Shown in pieces: positions 1-6,418 of a DNA stretch of 6,418 bases. Source of the DNA: Actinomycetota bacterium. Lineage in GTDB: Bacteria > Actinomycetota > Actinomycetes > S36-B12 > CAIYMF01. Position numbers and translations under genes: made by a program. Each line of letters opens with the position of its first letter. Positions within the stretch are counted from its first letter, which is position 1. Below the pieces are notes generated by a model that was not told the origin of the DNA, ran no database searches, and saw only the letters and a list, made by a program, of their open reading frames with translations. The stretch spans positions 1-6,418 of the forward strand of contig WLOZ01000115.1 in the NCBI GenBank assembly GCA_009699025.1. Direction: 5' to 3'.

Positions 1-380
1 AGAAACCCGAGGCGCAACGCCCAGGCTCCGAGGCAGAGCACGCCGACGATCAACGCCAGTGCGGCGGCCAGAGCCGCGTACCGTGACGGGTCGCCCAGCG
101 CCAGTGGAGCGATCACCGACGCTGCGAGCAAAGCGGTTGTCGACTCGGGGCCCACCGACAACTGGCGGGAGGAGCCAAGCAGGGCATACAGCGGGAGGGT
201 GATCAACACAGCCCAGAGGCCGGTCACCGGCGGCAGGCCGGCGATTTGCGCGTAGGCCATGACCTGGGGCACCAGGTAGGCGGTGACCGTCAGGCCCGCG
301 ATGATGTCGCCGCGCCACCAGGTGCGTCGGTAGCCTCGCACCATGGCCACTCCGGGCAGGAGTGTCGTGAGCCTGCTCAC
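1..380 (-). CDS. SulP/SLC26-family anion transporter, N-terminal part (cut by left window edge)
   Basis: Partial gene: 126 codons plus two bases are visible. The product is an integral membrane permease of the SulP (SLC26) family, which moves sulfate, bicarbonate or other small anions; the substrate cannot be told from this part. The visible protein shows the family's N-terminal pattern. A short basic lead-in (LPGVAMVRGYRRTWWRGD, residues 8-25) precedes AGLTVTAYLVPQVMAYAQIA (28-47), which is the typical first membrane segment. It is followed by GLPPVTGLWA (48-57) and the signature YALLGSSRQLSVGPES (65-80). Further hydrophobic segments lie near 82-95 and 101-119. The start is taken as GTG at 380-378, which overlaps the stop of the upstream protease gene as GTGA. 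No Shine-Dalgarno site precedes it, which fits translational coupling. An alternative is ATG at 344-342 (residue 13), preceded by GGAG, but it would remove conserved lead-in residues. The C-terminal STAS domain, if present, lies outside the window. Confidence 0.9.
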   Translation of the reverse strand, partial: MSRLTTLLPGVAMVRGYRRTWWRGDIIAGLTVTAYLVPQVMAYAQIAGLPPVTGLWAVLITLPLYALLGSSRQLSVGPESTTALLAASVIAPLALGDPSRYAALAAALALIVGVLCLGAWALRLGF

Positions 381-2323
381 CTGGAGGCGGTGACCGTCAC
401 CGTATAGGGATCCGCGGGTGCGGGGGTCCCCGAGATCGCGATGATGAAGCCGGTGGGCGAGCCGCTGATGAGGCTCGGGTCGGTGGCGGGGAGGTGCTGG
501 TCGGCCGGTCCCGTGGCCAGGGCCTCAGGACGGATGAACTCGCCGTCGAGGGCGTACACGCTGACAGTTTGGCCCTCGGAGGTTCCGGTGAGGTACACCT
601 CGAACGGTGCCGTCACCGGACTTGCTGAGGTTCCGAACCGGAACCAGTCGGCGTCGGATGATGAGCGGATGGCGCCCGATTCAGTGCCGTCGAGCTCGAG
701 AGGAATTGCGGTGGCGACGGTACCGCCTGCGTCGGGCCCGTGCCAGAAGGTGGTGGTAGCCGGCAGCCCGGCAGCGACCGTGACCTTCGCCACGGCGGTG
801 ACACGAACAGTCACCAGAGTTCCAGGCTCGACCCCGGAGAACGTGGTCGAGCAGGCACTGACGACACAGGTGTTGTCGGCGAAGGGGAGTGACCGGTCGG
901 CTGACCAGGACACGCCGCCATCGAGACTGTAAGCCACGCGCCACGCACGAATGCCGTAAGCGCCGGTGGAGGTCGCTCGGCCCCAGCGAGGGGTGATCGT
1001 GTTGGCCGCTGAATCGCCGCGGCCGCTGACCCATCGGGCGCTCCCTGGCACACCGCGCATGACCGTGAGCGGCTGTACGAGCCCGTATCCGTAGAGAGGG
1101 TCTCGTCCGGCGGCGCCGAGGTCGCGCGCGGTGCGCTCCAACTCACTGGTGATTCGGCTGGCCGACCAGCGAGGGAATCGTGACTTGAGCAGGGCTGCGG
1201 TGGCCGCCACGAAGGGCGCGGCCATGGACGTTCCACTGAGGTACTCGTACGTGTGGGTCGGCTGCTGGCTCGAGGAGTTGCTGGGGCACACGTCGTCGCG
1301 CCAGCCGACGGCGTCGAGCCGGCACGACGTCGACAGGATTCTCACCCCCGGGGCTACGACGTCGACCTGGCTGCCGATGCTTGAGAACGAGGCAAGGGTG
1401 GTGCGTTGCCCGATGGCACCAACACCGAGGACGTTCGGATAGCTGGCAGGGTAGCTGGGTCGGGGCACGTTGTCGTGCACGCCGTCGCCGTAGGGTCGGG
1501 GGGCGAGGTCCCCTTCGTTGCCCGCCGCCGCAACCACCAGTACCCCACGCTCCACAGCGAAGGCAACGGAGGTGCGCAGCACCGGAGTTGAGATGTCGCC
1601 ACCGAGCGACAGATTGATAATCGAGACGCCGGGCTGCTGCGCGGCCCAGATGATTCCGGCCGCCACGGTGGCGTCGTTGGCTCCGCTGCCGTCGAAGACG
1701 TCGACTGGAAGGATCGTGACGCTCGGGCTCAGCCCCGAGCCGCCGATGCCATTGCCCACCCGCGCGCCAATAATGCCGGCCACATGGGTGCCGTGGGCGC
1801 CGGCGTCGACCGGTTGGTTGGGCTCGGCCATATTGCGCCCCGTGAGGAGCGCGCCCCGCAGGTCGGGATGAGTGATGTCGACTCCGTCGTCGACCACGGC
1901 CACCACAACTCTGGCTCCGCGGGTGAAGCGCCAATCGTCGACGTAGGCCAGCGACTGAAGGCCCCACTGACGCGCGAGGAGGGGGTCGACGGCCGTGGTG
2001 AGGCTGGAGGCAGAGTCGAGTAGGTGCATGGGCTCGGTGACGTTGGCCGCCGTGACTCCGGGGGAGCGGTCGAGCGATAGCAGCAGCGCGGTCGCCTCGT
2101 CGTGACTGCCTGCGGCCAGAGTGCCGACCGCGAGGCCGCCGTGAGCCGAGCGGTAGGTGTAGCCGATCGTCACAGGTGTAGACGCTGGTGATTCCGAGGG
2201 GGGCCCTTGGGTTGCTGGAGACACCGTCTCTGCGACCGCAGTACCGGTCGTGAGGGTAGCCGCCAGCGCGACCGTCAGCATCAGCGCTGCCGCTGATCGC
2301 CGAGCATCCCTCGTCACGCCCAT
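377..2323 (-). CDS. Secreted subtilisin-like serine protease (peptidase family S8) with Fn3-like and PPC-like C-terminal regions
   Basis: 648-aa exported endopeptidase. A Sec signal peptide is clear: basic N-terminus, hydrophobic core about 11-26, and probable cleavage after GTAVA (residue 31). Residues about 32-125 look like a propeptide or lead-in ending in DPLLARQWGL, the usual entry to an S8 domain. The catalytic domain (about 126-420) has all active residues: Asp145 in VVDDGVD, His177 in HGTHVAG, oxyanion Asn269 in AAAGNEG, and Ser366 in GTSMAAP. Between ILST and YLSGTS lies an insert of about 25 residues with Cys334 and Cys346. Residues about 440-527 resemble a fibronectin-III fold (AYSLDGGVSWS, VTVRVTAVA) and hold Cys486 and Cys491. 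Residues about 531-648 resemble a PPC (bacterial pre-peptidase C-terminal) domain, with DADWFRF at 557-563 and a final YTVTVTAS strand. No C-terminal membrane helix or LPXTG signal is seen, so release outside the cell is likely. That also argues against a typical mycosin, which ends in a membrane helix. The ATG start has GAGAGGG 7 nt upstream. It is the second gene of the operon. The substrate is unknown. Confidence 0.95.
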   Translation of the reverse strand: MGVTRDARRSAAALMLTVALAATLTTGTAVAETVSPATQGPPSESPASTPVTIGYTYRSAHGGLAVGTLAAGSHDEATALLLSLDRSPGVTAANVTEPMHLLDSASSLTTAVDPLLARQWGLQSLAYVDDWRFTRGARVVVAVVDDGVDITHPDLRGALLTGRNMAEPNQPVDAGAHGTHVAGIIGARVGNGIGGSGLSPSVTILPVDVFDGSGANDATVAAGIIWAAQQPGVSIINLSLGGDISTPVLRTSVAFAVERGVLVVAAAGNEGDLAPRPYGDGVHDNVPRPSYPASYPNVLGVGAIGQRTTLASFSSIGSQVDVVAPGVRILSTSCRLDAVGWRDDVCPSNSSSQQPTHTYEYLSGTSMAAPFVAATAALLKSRFPRWSASRITSELERTARDLGAAGRDPLYGYGLVQPLTVMRGVPGSARWVSGRGDSAANTITPRWGRATSTGAYGIRAWRVAYSLDGGVSWSADRSLPFADNTCVVSACSTTFSGVEPGTLVTVRVTAVAKVTVAAGLPATTTFWHGPDAGGTVATAIPLELDGTESGAIRSSSDADWFRFGTSASPVTAPFEVYLTGTSEGQTVSVYALDGEFIRPEALATGPADQHLPATDPSLISGSPTGFIIAISGTPAPADPYTVTVTASR

Positions 2324-2330
2324 GTCATCA

Positions 2331-2337
2331 CCCTCTC
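2331..2337 (-). promoter_or_regulatory. Ribosome binding site of the S8 protease gene
   Basis: The minus strand reads GAGAGGG followed by 7 nt and then the ATG at 2323. The site lies wholly within the 21-nt gap after the TAG stop of the upstream gene, so the protease has its own initiation signal but no room for a promoter in the gap. This supports the chosen start and co-transcription with the 549-aa gene. Confidence 0.65.
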
Positions 2338-2344
2338 AGTGTTC

Positions 2345-3994
2345 CTATCGGCCGCGGGTGGGGGTTCCTGTAGCCGTGGGACGTGGATCGGGTGGCGCGA
2401 GGGGTGGCGGGGCCAGAGTGGGGATGGGCTGGTCGAGGATCTGGGGGCGCACCGGCGGGCAGGGGTTGCTGAACGTGAGGGACGGGCTGGGTAAGGGGAC
2501 GGGGGTCGTCGTGGGGTCGGGGGTCGTCGTGGGGGAGGGGGTGGTCGTCGGGCCGGGGCTCGAGGTGGGCTGCGACGTGCTGGCCGAGGACGTGCTGGCT
2601 GGGGGCGTGCTGGTCGAAGTCGTGGCCTGCGCACACAAGAGCAGTGCCGCTTCGTAGTCGCGGGAAGCAGCGAGCTGGGCGCCCACGAAGGTGGTGCGGC
2701 TGGCGACGAGCTGCTGCCACAGGGCCAGTGCGGTGGCGTACTGGTCGCGCGCGAGCTGGAGCTCAGCCCAGCTGGTGCGCGCCTTCTCAACCTGGGCCGC
2801 GTAGATGCGGAAGGGTCCAATCGCTCGGTCGTAGGCGCTCGCGGCCGTCCAGTAGGCCACCACGTCGACGGCCCAGCGCTTCTGCGCCGCGAGCAGGTCG
2901 GCGGTGACGGTGGCGATCTGTGCCGACGCCTGCTGCTGCGCGATTTCCTCGTTGAAGGCGGGTGCAAGCTGCTGGGTGAAGGCCCAGCCGCAGCCGGGCC
3001 CCACGTCGTCGCGCTGGGGCACCGCGGCCACGGCCGCTGTGGGCTGTGCGCTCACGGGGCTGGGCAACACCGGCGTCGGAGGCGCTGTGGGGAGGGGAGG
3101 CCACAGTGGCTCGGTGGGCGTCGACGTTGGCAGCGAGATTGCGGGTGGAGGCTCGAGCGCGACGGTGGAATCGCGGCGTGTGACTCCCTGAGGGGCGGCG
3201 GGTTCAGGGATCGGGGGCACCGACACATCACGCCCCACCACGAGGCCCGTGTACCCATCGCGCGACACGTAGGGCGAGCGGGCGCCCTCGTCGACCGCTG
3301 AGCCGAGTGCCGGGCACACCGGCTGGAGTGCTGCCGTGGCGGTCGAGTCGATAGTGCTGGCCAACACGAGCAAGGCGGAGGCACCCAGCGTGGCCGAATG
3401 CACCTCGAGGATGACATCGCCCTCGCGCCAGGCCACACTCGACACGGCAGTGGGAAAGCCTTCGAGTCGTACCCGGCCGGTGAGTGCTGCAGCGCCGTTG
3501 ACGGCCGACGGTGCGATGGTGATGGTCGACTCGCGGTTGGGGCACTGCTCGAGTCTGCGAGCGAACTCGGCGTACGCGCTGGCCCCGGCGCCTGCGCCGT
3601 AGGCGTACAGCGACACCGTGGCTGTACGCGGGCCTGTCGTGAACGTCCGCTGCACCGACACCACGGCTCGCGGACCCGTGCTGGCCCCGAGGTCGCAGGC
3701 GTAGTCGTAGGGCGTTCCGACAGCCCAGTCGGCCGGGCTCACGGGAAGCCAGCCGGGCGCCGGGCTGCTGGACAGTAGGGCCGCGAGGGTCGTGGTCGCG
3801 GGCGAGTCACCCAGCACGACGAGGGGTGCCTTCGCGGCCGCGGCCGCGACCTCAGAGGTACGTGACGGGCCCCCCGGCAGTATCGGGATGCCGGCCGCCT
3901 GAAGCACGACCGCCAGAGCTAGGGGGATGCTCAGCGCCAACACAGCCACCACGATCAAGGTCGGGCCTGATCGTGGCCCGCGTGATGTCGTCAC
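2345..3994 (-). CDS. Membrane-anchored or secreted protein of unknown function with Pro-rich linker, helical region and Pro/Thr/Ser tail
   Basis: 549 aa; I do not recognise the family. A hydrophobic segment at about 12-34 after a basic N-terminus is a signal anchor or uncleaved signal peptide, and there is no lipobox cysteine. Residues about 56-235 look like a mixed globular domain with Cys100, Cys151 and Cys227. The pattern AYAEFARRLEQCP followed by SVAWREGDVILEVH is loosely reminiscent of extracytoplasmic sensor-type domains of actinobacterial proteins, but this is only an impression. Residues about 255-326 are a Pro-rich linker. Residues about 336-456 are Ala/Gln-rich and predicted helical, probably a coiled coil or helical hairpin, flanked by Cys335 and Cys454. 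Residues about 457-549 form a Pro/Thr/Ser tail with three TTTP hexads and Cys512. The GTG start has AAGGAGG 9 nt upstream and leads directly into the hydrophobic segment. It is the first gene of the operon, 21 nt before the protease gene. An extracellular partner, substrate or regulator of the protease is possible but only inferred. Confidence 0.85.
   Translation of the reverse strand: MTTSRGPRSGPTLIVVAVLALSIPLALAVVLQAAGIPILPGGPSRTSEVAAAAAKAPLVVLGDSPATTTLAALLSSSPAPGWLPVSPADWAVGTPYDYACDLGASTGPRAVVSVQRTFTTGPRTATVSLYAYGAGAGASAYAEFARRLEQCPNRESTITIAPSAVNGAAALTGRVRLEGFPTAVSSVAWREGDVILEVHSATLGASALLVLASTIDSTATAALQPVCPALGSAVDEGARSPYVSRDGYTGLVVGRDVSVPPIPEPAAPQGVTRRDSTVALEPPPAISLPTSTPTEPLWPPLPTAPPTPVLPSPVSAQPTAAVAAVPQRDDVGPGCGWAFTQQLAPAFNEEIAQQQASAQIATVTADLLAAQKRWAVDVVAYWTAASAYDRAIGPFRIYAAQVEKARTSWAELQLARDQYATALALWQQLVASRTTFVGAQLAASRDYEAALLLCAQATTSTSTPPASTSSASTSQPTSSPGPTTTPSPTTTPDPTTTPVPLPSPSLTFSNPCPPVRPQILDQPIPTLAPPPLAPPDPRPTATGTPTRGR
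2502..2555 (-). repeat. Three tandem 18-bp units encoding a Thr/Pro hexapeptide repeat
   Basis: On the plus strand the units start at 2502, 2520 and 2538, each beginning ggggtcgtcg or ggggtggtcg. The first two agree except at the last few bases; the third is more diverged. On the coding (minus) strand they specify PTTTPS-, PTTTPD- and PTTTPV-type hexads (residues about 482-500) in the low-complexity tail of the 549-aa protein. The unit length is a multiple of three, so copy-number change would keep the frame. The G-rich plus strand has several runs of four or five Gs. Confidence 0.75.
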
Positions 3995-4003
3995 CGGTCG
4001 TCG

Positions 4004-4010
4004 CCTCCTT
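4004..4010 (-). promoter_or_regulatory. Ribosome binding site of the 549-aa protein gene
   Basis: The minus strand reads AAGGAGG, a near-perfect Shine-Dalgarno sequence, 9 nt before the GTG at 3994. It decides in favour of this GTG as the start and predicts strong initiation for the first gene of the leftward operon. Confidence 0.75.
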
Positions 4011-4200
4011 CCGCCTCATCGGGGAACCTCGGGAACCGCATCGCGGACCCCTATCTCCCAGTCTGGCCCACCCGGGCTACGACTCTGTGCAGCGCGGCAC
4101 GGAACGGCCCGGTCTTTCGTCCCTTCTCTAGAAGACGACTCGGCCACACCGAGAGTGCCCGACACAGTCAAGGTCGTGGCGAAGTCGGGATCGCGGCAGC

Positions 4201-4211
4201 AAGGAAGGGAG
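4201..4211 (+). promoter_or_regulatory. Ribosome binding site of the class A penicillin-binding protein gene
   Basis: The purine-rich stretch AAGGAAGGGAG ends 9 nt before the ATG at 4221. No other in-frame start codon lies close upstream, so this fixes the start. Confidence 0.65.
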
Positions 4212-4220
4212 ACTAGGTAC

Positions 4221-6418
4221 ATGGCAGCCCTCGACGACTGGTTTCCGGGCGCAGCGCGCTCGGTTCCTCGTCGGCGTCGGCGGCTGCTTGCCCTCGTGGG
4301 GCTCGTGGCAGGCTCGCTGCTGGTGGCCCCGATCGTGTCGATGCTGGGCGTGCCTGCCGTGGGCGGTGTCGGAATCGGGGCCCGCGAGGCCGTCACGTGG
4401 TGGCGTTCCCTGCCCACCGATCTTCCCCTGGACGCGCCGCTTCCCCAGCGCTCGGTGATCTATGCCGCCGATGGCAGCATCATCGCCCGGTATTTTGCCG
4501 AGAACCGCATCCCCGTGCCGCTCGACAAGATCCCCGCAAACATGGTCAACGCTGTCATCTCGATCGAGGACGACCGCTACTACGAGCACGGGCCCCTCGA
4601 TGTCCGAGGCACCACGAGGGCGCTGATCAACAACCTCGGCGGCGGGTCACGCCAGGGCGGAAGCAGCATCACCCAGCAGTACGTCAAGAACCTGCTGCTG
4701 ACCGAGGCCCGTACCGACGCCGAGCGTGAGGAGATCACGGCGACCTCACTGAGTCGCAAGCTGCGCGAGGCCAGGCTCGCCGTCGAGGCGGAGAGCAAGC
4801 TGGGCAAGGACGGCGTGCTCACCGCCTACCTGAACACCGTCTACTTCGGTCGGGGGGCTTACGGTGTGGCCGCGGCCGCCGAGCGCTACTTCGGAGTGCG
4901 GCTGGCCAAGATCACCCTGCCCCAGGCGGCCACGCTGGCGGGCATGCTGAAGGGGCCGTCGACCTACGACCCGATCTCCAACCCGAGGCTGTCGACCCTG
5001 AGGCGCAATGTGGTCCTCAAGCGCATGGAGGATACGGGGCGTATCACTCATGCCCAGGCCGTTGCTGCGTCGAGAACGCGGCTGGGCACCAAGCTCACCT
5101 CGGCGTCCAACGGCTGCGGCGTCTCTCGCTGGCCCTACTACTGCCAGTTGGTGCTCGAGTCGATGCTCAAGAACCCGGTGTTCGGCGCCACCGAGGAGGC
5201 GCGTGCCGACCTGCTGTTCCGGGGCGGGCTGAGCATCCGAACGGCGATGCAACCGCGAGCCATGGACATCGCGCAGCAGGCGGTCAATCGAGCCCTGTCG
5301 CCACGCAACCGGGTTACCACCGCGATCGCCGTGGTCGAGCCCGGCACCGGGAAGGTGCTGGCCATCGCCACGAGCAAGCGCTGGGGAAGCGAGTCGGCCA
5401 AGGGCCAGACAGAAATCATTGTGCCGGTGGTGCCTCGCTTCCAGCCGGGCTCGACGTTCAAGCCGATTACTCTGGCCACCGCGCTCGAACAGGGCTTCTC
5501 GCCCTACACACGCCTCGATACACCCAGCGGCTACGTGCCCGCCCAGCTGAACAGCCCCGACGGCGGGTTCCACAACGACGATGACTCCGGCCACGGGCTG
5601 CTGAACGCTTTCGAGGCAACCGCGCAGTCGGTGAACACCTACTCCGTGCAGGTCATCGAGCGTGCGGGTGTGCTCGCGGTTGCCGACATGGCCGGCCGAC
5701 TCGGCATGACCTCCCTGCCGAGGAGCGGGAAAAAGGCCGTGGGCTCCCGCGACGCCGCGCTGACCCTCGGCGCCTTTGAGACCTCCCCCCTTCAGATGGC
5801 GACCGTGTACGCCACGCTCGCCGCACACGGGCTCGCCTGCAGTCCCGTGGTGATTGAGTCGGTCACTCGCCTCGACGGCAGCCCGGTGCCCAGTCCCACA
5901 CCGTCATGTCGCCAGGTGGTGTCGCCGGCGGTTGCCGACATGGTCACCTCGGTGCTGCAGGGCGTCTTGGGTCCCGGTGGCACGGGGGCTGGCCTCGAAC
6001 TGCCCGGTCGTCCGGCCGCGGGCAAGACCGGCACCACGAACAATTCCGGTGCGACCTGGTTTGCCGGGTATACCCCTCAGTACGCGGCCGCCGTGTGGGT
6101 CGGCGACCTGAGGGGCCCCACGTTCGCACTCAGAAATATTGAGGCCTACGGGCAGACCTTCGACAAGGTGTTCGGCCGGTCCATCGCTGGGCCGATCTGG
6201 CAGGAAACTCTCACGGGCCTGTCGCAGGGCACCCCGGTCGAGTCATTCACTCCGGCAGATCCGGCAGCCCTCGTGGGTGCGGCCCCGAGCCTGCCCGACG
6301 TGCGGGGCCTTGGTCGCGACGCGGCCATCTCGACCCTGCTCCGCGCTGGCTATCGGGTGCGGCTGGCCGCGGGCACCGCCGAGCCTGACTCTGCACTGGC
6401 CCCCGGAATCGTCGTGGG
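4221..6418 (+). CDS. Class A penicillin-binding protein: transglycosylase (GT51) and transpeptidase, with C-terminal PASTA domain (cut by right window edge)
   Basis: 732 codons are visible with no stop. The protein is a bifunctional peptidoglycan synthase: it polymerises lipid II glycan and cross-links stem peptides outside the membrane. A short basic cytoplasmic tail (Arg17-Arg21) precedes a membrane anchor at about 22-43. The GT51 domain (about 80-265) has catalytic Glu116 in IEDDRYYEHGPLD, then GGSSITQQYVKN (146-157), RKLREARLAVE (179-189), YLNTVYFGRGAYGV (203-216) and GMLKGPSTYDP (241-251). The transpeptidase domain (about 360-665) has nucleophile Ser411 and Lys414 in PGSTFKP, the SxN motif SVN (470-472), and KTGT (602-605). 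Cys299/Cys308 between the domains and Cys540/Cys563 near KTGT match the cysteine pattern of actinobacterial enzymes and may form disulfides. Residues from about 688 (PSLPDVRGLGRDAA and on) begin a PASTA domain, a module that binds muropeptides or beta-lactams; it is truncated here. This architecture resembles mycobacterial PonA2. Transcribed divergently from the protease operon. All key catalytic residues are present. Confidence 0.96.
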   Translation, partial: MAALDDWFPGAARSVPRRRRRLLALVGLVAGSLLVAPIVSMLGVPAVGGVGIGAREAVTWWRSLPTDLPLDAPLPQRSVIYAADGSIIARYFAENRIPVPLDKIPANMVNAVISIEDDRYYEHGPLDVRGTTRALINNLGGGSRQGGSSITQQYVKNLLLTEARTDAEREEITATSLSRKLREARLAVEAESKLGKDGVLTAYLNTVYFGRGAYGVAAAAERYFGVRLAKITLPQAATLAGMLKGPSTYDPISNPRLSTLRRNVVLKRMEDTGRITHAQAVAASRTRLGTKLTSASNGCGVSRWPYYCQLVLESMLKNPVFGATEEARADLLFRGGLSIRTAMQPRAMDIAQQAVNRALSPRNRVTTAIAVVEPGTGKVLAIATSKRWGSESAKGQTEIIVPVVPRFQPGSTFKPITLATALEQGFSPYTRLDTPSGYVPAQLNSPDGGFHNDDDSGHGLLNAFEATAQSVNTYSVQVIERAGVLAVADMAGRLGMTSLPRSGKKAVGSRDAALTLGAFETSPLQMATVYATLAAHGLACSPVVIESVTRLDGSPVPSPTPSCRQVVSPAVADMVTSVLQGVLGPGGTGAGLELPGRPAAGKTGTTNNSGATWFAGYTPQYAAAVWVGDLRGPTFALRNIEAYGQTFDKVFGRSIAGPIWQETLTGLSQGTPVESFTPADPAALVGAAPSLPDVRGLGRDAAISTLLRAGYRVRLAAGTAEPDSALAPGIVV

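Larger units (their letters stand above)
3995..4220. promoter_or_regulatory. Divergent intergenic region carrying the promoters of both transcription units
   Basis: This 226-bp gap separates the leftward operon (start 3994) from the rightward penicillin-binding protein gene (start 4221), so promoters for both must lie in it or in adjacent coding DNA. I find no convincing paired -35/-10 boxes. A TTGACT hexamer on the minus strand (4171-4166) lacks a good -10 partner. Other structure includes a direct repeat GGGAACC at 4022-4028 and 4031-4037, and a small inverted repeat CTCGG-ccaca-CCGAG at 4139-4153. No gene of its own is supported here. Confidence 0.5.

Noticed and set aside
1143..1967. 274-codon minus-strand open frame inside the protease gene
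   Set aside because: It is in another frame of the same strand and is Arg-rich with no domain pattern. The overlapping frame carries the full S8 catalytic triad.
377..2323. Reading the S8 protease as a type VII secretion mycosin
   Set aside because: It ends in a PPC-like beta domain without the C-terminal transmembrane helix of mycosins, and no Esx, EccC or other type VII genes are present in the window.
2505..2555. Tandem repeats as a CRISPR array
   Set aside because: The units are contiguous 18-bp copies without spacers, in frame within a coding region.
2314..2967. 217-codon minus-strand frame rich in Arg and Pro
   Set aside because: It is a shifted reading of the Pro/Thr/Ser tail of the 549-aa gene, with composition explained by the repeats and GC-rich codons.
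4139..4153. Inverted repeat CTCGG-ccaca-CCGAG as a transcription terminator
   Set aside because: The stem is only 5 bp, no U-tract follows, and it lies upstream of two divergent genes rather than after a gene end.
4016..4589. Minus-strand open frames (133 and 153 codons) across the intergenic region and the start of the penicillin-binding protein gene
   Set aside because: They are antisense to the N-terminal coding region, and the translations have no recognisable domain or signal peptide. They could in principle be a leader for the leftward operon, but nothing supports it.
4746..5828. 360-codon minus-strand open frame opposite the penicillin-binding protein gene
   Set aside because: It lies wholly antisense to a gene with complete GT51 and transpeptidase motifs. 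The translation is Gly/Arg/His-rich with no recognisable domain, as expected from the complement of GC-rich codons.

Overview
This is GC-rich DNA with the gene style of a Gram-positive actinobacterium. It uses GTG as well as ATG starts, has good Shine-Dalgarno sites, and encodes secreted proteins with Ala/Pro/Thr-rich low-complexity segments. It also carries a class A penicillin-binding protein of the actinobacterial type, with a paired-cysteine insert and a C-terminal PASTA domain. The genus cannot be fixed from the sequence alone.

Four genes fill the window, in two divergent units separated by a 226-bp intergenic region (3995-4220). Reading leftwards on the minus strand are: a 549-aa membrane-anchored or secreted protein of unknown function (3994-2345); a 648-aa secreted subtilisin-family (S8) protease (2323-377); and the first 126 codons of a SulP/SLC26-family anion transporter, which runs off the left edge (380-1). 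The first two genes are 21 nt apart. The protease stop and the transporter start overlap in the tetranucleotide GTGA. The three are therefore very probably one transcript, with the third gene translationally coupled to the second. Reading rightwards is the bifunctional transglycosylase/transpeptidase (4221 onward), cut by the right edge inside its first PASTA domain.

All four products act at or outside the cytoplasmic membrane, so the window is a cell-envelope locus. The penicillin-binding protein builds peptidoglycan. The protease carries a signal peptide, a complete catalytic triad, a fibronectin-III-like segment and a PPC-like C-terminal domain. The 549-aa protein has an N-terminal globular region, a Pro-rich linker, a long helical region and a Pro/Thr/Ser tail, and is the only part without an obvious known family. 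Why a protease and an anion transporter are co-transcribed with it is not evident. No mobile elements, tRNA or rRNA genes, CRISPR arrays or pseudogenes were seen.
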